Assembly (NCBI RefSeq): GCF_014643535.1
Contig: NZ_BMJQ01000023.1
Location: forward strand, 36,355 to 100,354
Reading direction: 5' to 3'
Origin: Aliidongia dinghuensis
Lineage (GTDB): Bacteria; Pseudomonadota; Alphaproteobacteria; ATCC43930; CGMCC-115725
Length of the DNA: 64,000 bases
The notes beneath the pieces are model-generated. The model did no database searches and was not told where the DNA came from. It was given only the letters and a program-made list of their open reading frames with translations. Shown here one piece after another: positions 49,383-57,110 of this stretch (position 1 is its first letter; every line of letters begins with the position of its first letter). The position numbers were made by a program, and so were the translations under genes.

Positions 49383-49528
49383 CCACGAAATCTTTCCTTG
49401 CCTTCCTCAATCTCGCCGCAGCCAAAATCTGGCTACCGAGCTTTGTCAACAGAACCTAACGGATAATCCGCGACTGTCTGCCGATCTTCCGTTGTCGTAG
49501 AAACGACTGTTGATGATGATCTCCCGCC

Positions 49529-50053
49529 CTAGTTTGCGACAGAAGTCTGAATTGAATGTGGCGTAAATTTCTCAATAGCAACACCAAAAAGATTGGCATA
49601 TGCCGAGACACAATTCCCCGCCCTCAAATTTGCCATAGCATTCAAGAAATCAAGTCGAGACATCCGCAATATTAATTTAACTGGTTTATTGACGTAAACT
49701 TGAATCAGTATGGCATTATTATTCCAGAAATAGACACAAAAACCATGATTGCATTCGGACGGCTCCCCCTGCACGGCGAAATGGAAAAAAGCCCCTTCGG
49801 GAGTTCCGCTGTTTGGGCCGAGTGCCGTCGAGTTTTCTGCAGAAGTATAGTTCTCACCGGCCACCTTTTGAAGCAAATCACCGGCAAAATAAAAACAAGG
49901 TATTTCACCATCCGTATCGTATTCATGCATAAGAGAGCCGGCGGGCTTCTTGCCAAATCCACGAAGGGTGTCGCGAAGCGCCGCCAGAATCTGATAAGGA
50001 AACGGCATGATCCGCAATCTCACGCTAGTATCATTGCGTGAAAACCGTAGCAT
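49529..50053 (-). CDS. AT-rich orphan protein, possibly immunity-like
   Basis: A 174-residue soluble protein with many aromatic and Asn residues (ILAALRDTLRGFGKKPAG, CNHGFCVYFWNNNAILIQVYVNKPVKLILRM). It is markedly AT-richer than flanking genes. GGGGAAG lies ahead of ATG 50,053; ATG 50,008 is an alternative. Such small acidic AT-rich orphans next to toxin genes are often immunity proteins, but no family is recognised, and here the nearest toxin-like gene is the ADP-ribosyltransferase 0.8 kb away. Confidence 0.6.
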   Translation of the reverse strand: MLRFSRNDTSVRLRIMPFPYQILAALRDTLRGFGKKPAGSLMHEYDTDGEIPCFYFAGDLLQKVAGENYTSAENSTALGPNSGTPEGAFFHFAVQGEPSECNHGFCVYFWNNNAILIQVYVNKPVKLILRMSRLDFLNAMANLRAGNCVSAYANLFGVAIEKFTPHSIQTSVAN

Positions 50054-50440
50054 CTTTCTTCCCCAAGTGGCAAGAAGGCAGCGAAGGACTGGCGCTCGCC
50101 CACCATATAATCTGCCAAAGTAGTGCTAGGTCTTCTGCCATCCGTTCAAGCCGCCGAGCCGGAAATCCTGAATGCCATGTTCTGAGACCACCGGCCAAGG
50201 CCCTCCGGCTCACGGTCGGCGGGTTGATTGATCACCGCCCGGTGGGAGAGCGGCGCGCGATACCGCTCTCCCACCGGAGCCGTCTGGCCGGATCCGCCGA
50301 GGCCGTGCAAAGCACTGAGCTAAGGCGCGAAGCTGGAGCGTACGGCCTTCTGTTCGGCAGCTTGGATACCGGGCGCTGCCCAGCGGGTTCGATTGTTCAT
50401 CCTGGACGCGCCAGCTAAGGTCCGCCAGGAGGAGAAGACA
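50054..50440. other. Gene-free stretch with strong hairpin
   Basis: A 387-bp stretch without a convincing gene; the longest open frame lacks a ribosome site and family features. It contains the perfect hairpin at 50,239-50,277 and, near its right end, AGGAGGAGAAG, the ribosome site of the next gene. Confidence 0.5.
50239..50277. repeat. 15-bp perfect GC-rich hairpin
   Basis: CCGGTGGGAGAGCGG (50,239-50,253) and CCGCTCTCCCACCGG (50,263-50,277) pair perfectly around a 9-nt loop. No T run follows on either strand. Confidence 0.7.
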
Positions 50441-50707
50441 ATGGGCGAACGCGATCCGAACATCGTGACATCCGGGTTATCCGGCTCTGTGACGCGCGAC
50501 GGCATCACCGTGGCCGTCAACATCTTTCGTCTTGAGGATCAACCTGGCTGGACGCTGGAGGTCGTCAACGCCAAAGGCACGTCCACCGTGTGGGATGATC
50601 CGTTCAACACAGACGACGACGCTTACGCCGCATTTCTTCAGGCCGTCTCGGACGAGGGAATAGCGACCTTCCTCGATCAGGCAACCGTTATACCCTTCCG
50701 GCGATAA
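50441..50707 (+). CDS. Small hypothetical protein
   Basis: An 88-residue acidic protein with alternating hydrophobics in GITVAVNIFRLEDQPGWTLEVVNAKGTSTVWDDPF, suggesting a small beta-sheet fold, and a C-terminal helix DDAYAAFLQAVSDEGIATFLDQ. A very strong Shine-Dalgarno (AGGAGGAGAAG) precedes ATG 50,441. It precedes the ADP-ribosyltransferase gene by about 180 bp. No family recognised. Confidence 0.7.
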   Translation: MGERDPNIVTSGLSGSVTRDGITVAVNIFRLEDQPGWTLEVVNAKGTSTVWDDPFNTDDDAYAAFLQAVSDEGIATFLDQATVIPFRR

Positions 50708-50889
50708 TCGACCCATGTAAGACGCTAGCGCTTCGTTACGATGATCTCTGAAGCAGACCCGTCTGATGCCAGGTCTTTCGGGTCTGCGCCGCAAATCTGC
50801 CCGAGGCCGGGTCGGACATGATTGATGGCGAACCGATCGTGTTTGCGATATTGCCGTGCAAGCTTTCCGGATGCCTGGGAGGGAAATTG

Positions 50890-51486
50890 GTGCAAAATCC
50901 AAATGATCTGATTACCTCATTCAACGCACTTTCCCAGTCCCAGAAAGCTGTGCTGTCCGATTACAGAGCGTCTGGCCCATGGCACGGCGGCACAGCTCTT
51001 GCCTATGACATCAATCTTTTACTCCGGAATTCGGGTGCGCCACCGGCCGGCGTCGCCGCGACGATTATCGCCGAGCTTGACCAGGCAATTGCGGCAGCTG
51101 GCCAATTAAGTCACCCACTTACCGTCTATCGTGCGATGGGTGACATCTCTGGCATGACGCCGCTTTCGTCGGGTGCGACTTGGCGGCCACAGACCTATCT
51201 CTCTACGTCATTGTTCTGGAACAATCTCCAGACACACTTGGTAGCGCCGCCTGGCACATCGCTGCCGGAGGCGGGCATGCTTACCATCCGTCTCCCCAGG
51301 GGAACGGCGGTCGCATATCTTGGAAGCGTTTCTCACTCTTCCAGCGAGGCTGAGATGCTGCTTGGCCGACTCCACGAATTCAAGATCATCACCGAGAGCG
51401 CAGGAAACATTAAATACTACACTGATTCGTTCCGTGCTTGGAACTTCAGCGGCTTACGGGAAATCACTTTGGAGCTGGTGAAGTGA
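50890..51486 (+). CDS. ADP-ribosyltransferase toxin-like protein
   Basis: A ~198-residue protein with the R-S-E signature of ADP-ribosyltransferase exoenzymes: Arg in LTVYRAMGD, the STS motif in QTYLSTSLFW, and the ExE motif in HSSSEAEMLLGR. ExE predicts transfer of ADP-ribose from NAD to arginine of a target protein. It lacks any delivery or secretion domain. GGGAGGG 8 bp before GTG 50,890 favours this start; ATG 50,818 would add 24 non-conserved residues. A partner immunity protein is not obvious. It could be a toxin remnant of a larger polymorphic toxin, a phage-modifying enzyme or a defence effector. Confidence 0.8.
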   Translation: MQNPNDLITSFNALSQSQKAVLSDYRASGPWHGGTALAYDINLLLRNSGAPPAGVAATIIAELDQAIAAAGQLSHPLTVYRAMGDISGMTPLSSGATWRPQTYLSTSLFWNNLQTHLVAPPGTSLPEAGMLTIRLPRGTAVAYLGSVSHSSSEAEMLLGRLHEFKIITESAGNIKYYTDSFRAWNFSGLREITLELVK

Positions 51487-51689
51487 CCTTTCTGGGATCG
51501 TTAAACTTGATCTGATGTTGTAAAGTAGCCAATGAGCCGAGCGTTCGGGTTAAGCGCGACACAAACCGTCAGCGGCCTGACCGGCTTCCGCCCGAGCCGG
51601 CCTATCGTTTTTCGTCTGAGGCTAGATTTGTTTTAAGGGCCGTTACGCACGAATTGAGCGTAAATTAACAGTAATAGACGGGGGCAGAA

Positions 51690-52511
51690 GTGTCCGACAG
51701 AGACGATCAAGCTTCATCCAGATTCATTGACGAACTATCAAATGACGATCTGGTCGCAGACATTAAAGATGTTGGGCCAGAATTCTCTTACTATGTGCCA
51801 CTGATACGGATTAGACAGATCAGCGGTGTAGCCCAAGAAAAGAGACTTCTCTGCTTAAAAAAATATCGGGCGCGATCCAAAAAGAAAAAGCAAGTGCAGC
51901 TTGCCACTGGTATTCTGTCTTTGATTTCTGGCGGCGCCACCTCTGCATTGTTCCTTCCGGCGATGGATCTCGTTGGAACAAAGCTTTTTGCGGCGTTGGT
52001 GGCCTTTAGCTCCGGCCTGATCGCTCTGATTTCCCACACGTATCTTGATGAAAAGGAGACGGCAAAGTTAAACGAAGCAGCTGATGCTTACGCGGAGCTT
52101 CGGGCTCGTGCCGATATCTTCTTAGAAGGCAGCCAGCGTAATTTTGAGAAAATCGATCTAGTCTTGCGCAACTTGGTGCAGCGGCAGGCAGAAGTTCAGC
52201 GGAAATTTGATAGTTTAATGGATACGGAAGTTATCGAGCGCATTGCAAGAGAAATACTTGATGAATCTAGAGATAGGGCGAGACAAGAAATTGCCGATAT
52301 CATGAGGCGGGCAAAGCGCAAACCCAAATCTCGAATTAAGTTAAAAGCTATCGCCGATTCAAGCGCCTTGAGGCCGAATGTTATCGACGATTCGAACGAA
52401 TTAAAGCCGAATGTTTTTGATTATTTGGACGCTATGAAACCGAACGCCGTTGAAGATTCGGATGGTCTCAAGCCGAATGCTGTCGATAACTCCGATGGGC
52501 GGTTGACATGA
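51690..52511 (+). CDS. Membrane-anchored orphan with 11-residue C-terminal repeats
   Basis: A 273-residue protein, strongly AT-rich for this genome. Two hydrophobic segments at about 72-88 and 92-112 (ILSLISGGATSALFLPAMDLVG, ALVAFSSGLIALISHTYL) form a hairpin anchor. A charged coiled-coil region follows (about 115-205; EVQRKFDSLMDTEVIERIAREIL). The C-terminus carries four 11-residue repeats of the form PN-V/A-x-D/E-D-S-x-x-L-K (about 229-272). The start is GTG 51,690 behind GGGGGCAG. Function unknown; the two-helix anchor plus coiled coil is seen in several phage-defence effectors, which is only suggestive. Confidence 0.68.
   Translation: MSDRDDQASSRFIDELSNDDLVADIKDVGPEFSYYVPLIRIRQISGVAQEKRLLCLKKYRARSKKKKQVQLATGILSLISGGATSALFLPAMDLVGTKLFAALVAFSSGLIALISHTYLDEKETAKLNEAADAYAELRARADIFLEGSQRNFEKIDLVLRNLVQRQAEVQRKFDSLMDTEVIERIAREILDESRDRARQEIADIMRRAKRKPKSRIKLKAIADSSALRPNVIDDSNELKPNVFDYLDAMKPNAVEDSDGLKPNAVDNSDGRLT
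52374..52505 (+). repeat. Four 33-bp repeats encoding 11-residue units
   Basis: Units start at 52,374, 52,407, 52,440 and 52,473, each beginning CCGAATG or CCGAACG. They translate as PNVIDDSNELK, PNVFDYLDAMK, PNAVEDSDGLK and PNAVDNSDGRL. The DNA is diverged while the protein frame is kept. Confidence 0.85.
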
Positions 52512-52608
52512 GACGAGACCGGCCTCGCGGCATAGGGTGGAGGCACGACTGCGCTACCGAGACCTACGCTCAACGGGCTGTCGTCAAATCTCAAGAGCCG
52601 CCATTCCA

Positions 52609-53745
52609 CTAAGCTTCCGGCCATCCGTCTGGCAGACCCAATATCTCGCCCATCGATTGCCCGGCAGCGATGCGGTAGCGCCCCTTTTCGGGCTGAAAAT
52701 CGTCCACACCCAGATCAAAGGGTGGTACCGGTGCCGTCGTCCAAGGGTTACGGATCAGTCGCCCACGCCGTACAGCGAAATTCCAAGGATCGATCCGTTC
52801 AGTAGAAAGAACGGCGCTCAAGCCCTTGCGGCGAGCGCCGCTAGGCCCGCTCCAGACGCCATCCGGATTTCGGCCCTCGCGAGAGGCAAGCCCGTCAGCT
52901 GTCTGTTCCAGCACCATGCAGGGCGAGCCGAGCAGCGCATCGATGGCGGCATCCTCGCGAGCGAACATCCCGAGCGCGTTGACCGCGACCACGTAAGGCT
53001 GGTCGAGCGCGCCGTAGCGGCTGGCTTTCTTTTCCAACGCGCCCCTCACATCATCGGGGACCGTCACAAGCCCCGCCGGGAAGAACCGCGCCCCAATCGC
53101 GCGGCGAGCGCGCTCCGGATGCCGGCGGGGGAACGCACGCAGAGAGATCGTCGCCCCATGCTCTTGATGCTGGAACGGTGCTGCGTCCATCGCGTCGTCG
53201 TCGTCGGGCAACCCGGTAATCCATGCCCGCAAGGCCTTCGTCATCGCGTTGATCGATATCGGAGCGGTCGGAACGCCGTGGACGGTCAGGTCTAGGAAAT
53301 GGCGCGGCGACGATGTCCGATCGATCGCGGTTAGCGCCTGGTTAAGCCTCGCCTGCGCGGCAACCTCTTGCTGCGACCGACCGGTGGCGAGGACGCATTC
53401 GATGTAGAGGCGGTGGCCTTCCTTCGCTTCCACTAGAAAGTCCGGGGATTTCGGCGTATGGGGCAGCTTCGGCTCGATTGCCAAGATCCGGTGCTCGCGG
53501 GCGAGCAGCAACTCGTGAATAAACAGCTCGAAGAACGCAGCACGATGCTGGTCGTCGATGGTCGAGCGAAGACGCGCAATTAGAGCGTCGCGGTGGTCGG
53601 CGGGATAGTGGGTGAGCCAATCCTCTGCCAGTTGACGCACACGCGCGGCTTCAGGCCGCCCAGAGCGATTCAGGTATGCGAAGGCGGCCTCGTGCTGCTC
53701 GGGTACGTTCGTGTCGGGCCGGGGGATGTCGTCGAAGATGAGCAT
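52609..53745 (-). CDS. Hypothetical protein with possible PD-(D/E)XK-like core
   Basis: A ~378-residue protein. The segment FFELFIHELLLAREHRILAIEPKLPHTPKSPDFLVEAKEGHRLYIECVLATG at about 72-123 matches a restriction-nuclease-like core: a helix with Glu, a Pro-Asp strand, then a strand ending in Glu. The usual Lys of ExK is Cys/Val here, so activity is uncertain. The C-terminal half (about 150-378) is unrecognised. The start is ATG 53,745 or TTG 53,763. It stands alone in the island and may be a defence nuclease or a degenerate relative. Confidence 0.65.
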   Translation of the reverse strand: MLIFDDIPRPDTNVPEQHEAAFAYLNRSGRPEAARVRQLAEDWLTHYPADHRDALIARLRSTIDDQHRAAFFELFIHELLLAREHRILAIEPKLPHTPKSPDFLVEAKEGHRLYIECVLATGRSQQEVAAQARLNQALTAIDRTSSPRHFLDLTVHGVPTAPISINAMTKALRAWITGLPDDDDAMDAAPFQHQEHGATISLRAFPRRHPERARRAIGARFFPAGLVTVPDDVRGALEKKASRYGALDQPYVVAVNALGMFAREDAAIDALLGSPCMVLEQTADGLASREGRNPDGVWSGPSGARRKGLSAVLSTERIDPWNFAVRRGRLIRNPWTTAPVPPFDLGVDDFQPEKGRYRIAAGQSMGEILGLPDGWPEA

Positions 53746-53820
53746 GTTCGGGATTGCCGGCAACGCGCAAAGGAGAACCGAAATCTAGACCTAATCAGAC
53801 GGCAGACCGGCCGTCGCTAG

Positions 53821-54132
53821 CTACGCCGTCTTCCTGACTGCCACTCCCTCGTCCACTAGGTACGCCAGCACGGCGTCTGCCATCGGCGCGACCAAGTCTT
53901 CGGGGAGTTCCACCGCTGCCCGCCAGGTGCCATCAGGTGCGCGGTAAGTCGGCAGATGGATCGAGGTGCCGCCGCCGGCAACGTGCCGCGCTTGGACTCC
54001 CCTTATCCAAAAGCCCACGCCACAAATCACAATCTCCACGTCCACGAAAGCAAAGACAGACTTGCTCTGCATAGGCGTACAGTTGCCGATCGTGAAATTC
54101 ACCGTTTGGGTGGCCAAATCGCGCCCTGACAT
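53821..54132 (-). CDS. Small hypothetical protein, SpoVG-like pattern
   Basis: A 103-residue protein with the strand pattern VDVEIVICGVGFWIRGVQARHV, GTSIHLPTYRAPDGTWRAAVELP and a C-terminal helix APMADAVLAYLVDEG. The order of strands, the PTYRAPDG turn and the final helix resemble SpoVG-like nucleic-acid-binding proteins, but identity is too low to be sure. Start ATG 54,132 or GTG 54,141. It is 57 bp downstream-side of the preceding minus-strand gene region and may be co-regulated with the XRE gene. Confidence 0.55.
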   Translation of the reverse strand: MSGRDLATQTVNFTIGNCTPMQSKSVFAFVDVEIVICGVGFWIRGVQARHVAGGGTSIHLPTYRAPDGTWRAAVELPEDLVAPMADAVLAYLVDEGVAVRKTA

Positions 54133-54237
54133 CACCGTCACTCAATTCGGAAGTACTGGATCCATAATAACCGAACTGAGCAAGTTTGTGCCTCTATCAA
54201 TTATGGCCAATGGTACTGCCGAAAATCGTCAGCCGTT

Positions 54238-54702
54238 TCAGGCGGGCGCCTTCGCGATCGTCTTGAGCAGAGCGAGGACGGCGTTGCGTTCATTGACATG
54301 CTCGATGGCATAGAAGGCGCGGACCAGCTCGACGGTCTTGCGCTTCCTCATCAGATCGCTCGGGATCTCGTCAGCTGCGGCAACTGCTTCATGGGCGCGC
54401 TGCGCGGCCACCAGGCCACCCTCGACCTCGACGGTTTCGAAGAAGAACGAGACCGGGCAGTGCAGAATCAGCGACAGCTGAAAGAGCCGTGAGCCGCTGA
54501 TGCGGTTGGTGCCGTGCTCATACTTTTGGAGCTGCTGGAATGTGAGGCCCAGCACCTTGCTCACCGCCTCCTGGGACAGCCCGAGCAGTATCCGGCGCAA
54601 CCGGACCTGGCTCCCAACGGCACGGTCGATGGCGTTGAGCTGTTCGTCGGTAAGCCCCGCGTAGACTTCCGTCGTTGTTGTTGTCCCATTTTTTGATCGC
54701 AT
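54238..54702 (-). CDS. XRE family regulator
   Basis: A 154-residue regulator. The helix-turn-helix lies at about 26-80 (VGSQVRLRRILLGLSQEAVSKVLGLTFQQLQKYEHGTNRISGSRLFQLSLILHCPVSFFFE), the arrangement common in alphaproteobacterial chromosomal XRE proteins. The C-terminal ~60 residues end in RAFYAIEHVNERNAVLALLKTI, also typical. AGGAGAAC 9 bp before ATG 54,702 fixes this start over 54,732. Target unknown; possibly the neighbouring toxin-like genes. Confidence 0.85.
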   Translation of the reverse strand: MRSKNGTTTTTEVYAGLTDEQLNAIDRAVGSQVRLRRILLGLSQEAVSKVLGLTFQQLQKYEHGTNRISGSRLFQLSLILHCPVSFFFETVEVEGGLVAAQRAHEAVAAADEIPSDLMRKRKTVELVRAFYAIEHVNERNAVLALLKTIAKAPA

Positions 54703-54732
54703 GACAAATGTTCTCCTGGGTTGAGCGCTCAT

Positions 54733-54986
54733 AATATTTCGCGCGGCGAAGGCAGACCCTTATCATGGATCACCGACATACAGGGACAGCCGCTACGGCA
54801 GTCCTGACGCCTTGGTTTGGAATGGCTTAAACCACATGAGCATCGGCAATCAGAACGATGGGCTGGAGCGGACACGTCCGCCCGCCATTCAAACCGCTTC
54901 GGCGTACGGCTCTCCCGATGCTATTTTACGTCGCATAGAAAACGTCGTTCTCGCCGACTGACGTTATCAAGCAGGGGCACACGCCA
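54733..54986. other. Intergenic stretch before cysteine-protease-like gene
   Basis: 254 bp without a credible gene. It includes GGGGAG just ahead of the ATG at 54,987. I see no clear promoter or operator. Confidence 0.4.
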
Positions 54987-55547
54987 ATGGGGAGAAAGAC
55001 GAACATAGAAAAGGCACTCAACGACACTCAATTGAAAGATTGCTGCGTCTTGAATTCCTTCAAAGAATTGAGGCAGACTGCGGATCAGCCTTACACGCAT
55101 GAAAAGCTTGCGGCCTGGAGTCTTCCTGGCGTAGATAAAAACAGAAGGACTTCCGTGCATACCGGAATTCTCAAAAATTCCGAAATGTACTTAGAGACGG
55201 GTCGAGAGCTTGCGAAGAATATTCCATGGGCGGGCATCTGCCAAACATTCGCCTGCGCATCGAGTTACATCATAAAATCCTGCAAAGATTTTGCCGTTAA
55301 CTCGATAGAATTGTTCAGCTTCGGAAACAAATTTAGCGGCCACGTTTTTCTCGTAATAGATCGCCCCAAAGGTTCTGATGAGAGCAATCCTAGAACATGG
55401 ACAGATGCCATCATTGTTGATGAATGGTATGCTCTCCAAAAAGGGGACGATGATCATCCTGCCTTCAAGGCGAACGACCTTGGAAGCGCATATATGATTT
55501 GGCTTCTGGCAAAAACTGGAATCAGGTGTGAGTTGTCAGTGGTGTGA
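54987..55547 (+). CDS. Putative papain-like cysteine protease or transglutaminase toxin
   Basis: A 186-residue AT-rich orphan. Three motifs in papain-fold order are visible: Cys85 in WAGICQTFACAS at the start of a helix, His119 in GHVFLVIDR at the start of a strand, and Asp145 in AIIVDEWYAL. This Cys-His-Asp spacing and the DEW motif resemble cysteine-protease effectors of the YopT/AvrPphB kind and some polymorphic-toxin domains. No signal peptide is seen. It lies 51 bp before the antitoxin-like gene, which could neutralise it. Target and function are inferred only. Confidence 0.65.
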   Translation: MGRKTNIEKALNDTQLKDCCVLNSFKELRQTADQPYTHEKLAAWSLPGVDKNRRTSVHTGILKNSEMYLETGRELAKNIPWAGICQTFACASSYIIKSCKDFAVNSIELFSFGNKFSGHVFLVIDRPKGSDESNPRTWTDAIIVDEWYALQKGDDDHPAFKANDLGSAYMIWLLAKTGIRCELSVV

Positions 55548-55598
55548 GTACCTCCTGCGAATCGTGAGATCATTGCAAGTTGACGTCCAATTGCGTCC

Positions 55599-55946
55599 AT
55601 GACCATCAACCACACAGACACGGAACTTCAGGCGACAGCCGCGCCGCTTAATCGTCGGCTCGGGCGCCACGGCATGGCTGGAGACGTGCTCGACATTCGG
55701 CAGCGTAATCGCCGGGTGCTTGAGGAAGCCCGTTCGGCCGGCCTGATCGGGACGACCAAGGACACGCGGATCTCCGCTCGCGTGTCGTCCAAGCTTCGGG
55801 AAGCCGCCAAGCGGCGTGCCGGCGTCACTGGCGATTCGGAGCTTATCGAGCTGGCCCTGGTGAAGCTCGCCCTGGAGGACGATTTCGGAGCCCGCCTGGT
55901 CGCGCTAAAGGGCACGCTGTCGTCGGACATTGAATTTGATTTCTGA
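55599..55946 (+). CDS. Ribbon-helix-helix antitoxin-like protein
   Basis: A 115-residue protein. The core RISARVSSKLREAAKRRAGVTGDSELIELALVKLALEDDFG at about 57-97 fits a ribbon-helix-helix dimer: a strand with Arg/Ser contacts then two helices. It ends ALKGTLSSDIEFDF. Such proteins are DNA-binding antitoxins. It may be the antitoxin for the protease-like protein 51 bp upstream. DNA copies of its middle and of its last 20 codons occur on either side of the tyrosine recombinase gene, in permuted order. Confidence 0.75.
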   Translation: MTINHTDTELQATAAPLNRRLGRHGMAGDVLDIRQRNRRVLEEARSAGLIGTTKDTRISARVSSKLREAAKRRAGVTGDSELIELALVKLALEDDFGARLVALKGTLSSDIEFDF

Positions 55947-55965
55947 ATCACCAGCCTCAGAGACT

Positions 55966-56505
55966 TTATCCTCTCGCTTTGTGGGCCACGCCCTTTTGCT
56001 CGGCCTCCAGGAGCCAAGCCAACAAGTCACCTGCGTCCTGCACGAAGTTCGCCTGCGGCATGTTCACCCAGTTTTCCAGACCGCCGGCACGAAGCGCGTC
56101 CGCTACGCATCCCGTGCAGTTATTGCGAGTGCTAATAAAAGAATACTTGGGTGGATTTTGCAATCTTTCGAGCCAGAACGCCTCTATTGCCTGAGCGTCA
56201 AGCCCGTCGGCATCTGAGTCAGGCTGTCTCGTCGCTAGGTTAAATTTATACTGAGATTTTGCCGTTCCAAAGAAATCTATCATGTTACCTTTGTCTTGCC
56301 GCAACCCGAACTTCTCAAATTTCATGTACGGTTCGAGTTCCCATGGCCGTAGTGGAGTGCCGTTCGCCATCCAGGTGATGTAATATTTTGTATTGTTGGA
56401 CACTAGGGTGATACTGGCGTGGCCAACTCCTGCTTTCCTCGCAACATCGCCAAGAAAGCCTTCCTGCGCCGGCAACCAAATTCGAACTTTAATGCTATTG
56501 GGCAT
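55966..56505 (-). CDS. NlpC/P60- or LRAT-like (permuted papain) protein
   Basis: A 179-residue AT-rich orphan. A His-containing strand near the N-terminus (VGHASITLVSNN, His29) and a later Cys at the start of a helix (NNCTGCVADALRAGG, Cys130) give the His-then-Cys order of circularly permuted NlpC/P60 and LRAT-type enzymes, which act as peptidases, amidases or acyltransferases. Similar proteins are found among interbacterial effectors. No signal peptide. It is convergent with the antitoxin-like gene, 19 bp apart. Activity is inference. Confidence 0.65.
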   Translation of the reverse strand: MPNSIKVRIWLPAQEGFLGDVARKAGVGHASITLVSNNTKYYITWMANGTPLRPWELEPYMKFEKFGLRQDKGNMIDFFGTAKSQYKFNLATRQPDSDADGLDAQAIEAFWLERLQNPPKYSFISTRNNCTGCVADALRAGGLENWVNMPQANFVQDAGDLLAWLLEAEQKGVAHKARG

Positions 56506-56914
56506 ACTACCCCCCGAGGCTGGATGGCCGCTCCAAGTTTCGTAACAGGTTGGCTGCGCACTCTATCTCCTTACGATGGGGCATGCGCAGTCCATCCGCA
56601 ATCTTCCGATCTGAAAGTAAAGGTTTATTTTTTCAGAATTATACCATTTTTGACTGCGATTGGAAATTGTATAGGGCAACGAGCGAGATCGGCTCAGTGG
56701 CTAGCTGCAACTTCAGCCTGGTGATCTCCATCCGGATGGAATGCACCGCCGCCCGGCCTGCCCCTGGGAGTTCACCGGAAACTCGGCTATCCAGGCAGGC
56801 TCTTGGTACGGCCAAACTGAAAGATCGGAAACGTCGGCTGCCCGTTGCAATGAGCGCGGATCGGCGGTGTCCGCAGTCTTTCCAGGGGACCTACCGCAGT
56901 CGCGGAAGGCGTAG
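56506..56914. other. Gene-free stretch
   Basis: About 400 bp with only short, non-family open frames. The left part is AT-rich and probably holds the promoter of the minus-strand NlpC/LRAT-like gene; the right part returns to high GC before the epoxide-hydrolase remnant. Confidence 0.4.
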
Positions 56915-57043
56915 GCCGAGCGAACGTCCTCGAAGCTGATCTACTGGAACCGGGCCGAGCGTGGCAGGCACTTCCCGGCGCTGGATCAGCCAACGATTTT
57001 CGTCCGAGAAGTCCGGGACGCCTTCAGATCGATCCGGACCTGA
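56915..57043 (+). pseudogene. C-terminal remnant of an epoxide hydrolase
   Basis: In frame from 56,915 to TGA 57,041-57,043 the DNA encodes a tail ending LIYWNRAERGRHFPALDQPT and REVRDAFRS. This matches the conserved C-terminus of alpha/beta-fold epoxide hydrolases (YWN-x(3)-RGGHF-x(3)-E/DQP), including the catalytic His. A stop at 56,912-56,914 and no upstream core show that only the end survives. It lies just before the VOC gene. Confidence 0.7.
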
Positions 57044-57110
57044 TGCACTATCGGCGCCGCGTTGCTCGGCCCACGGCGCCGATCAGCCAGCGCCCTCGAA
57101 GGAGCCCCTC

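Noticed and set aside
50038..50418. 126-codon open frame in the gap before 50,441
   Set aside because: No ribosome site, no family features, spans a strong hairpin.
56550..56939. 129-codon open frame
   Set aside because: Runs from AT-rich into GC-rich DNA and overlaps the epoxide-hydrolase remnant in a different frame.
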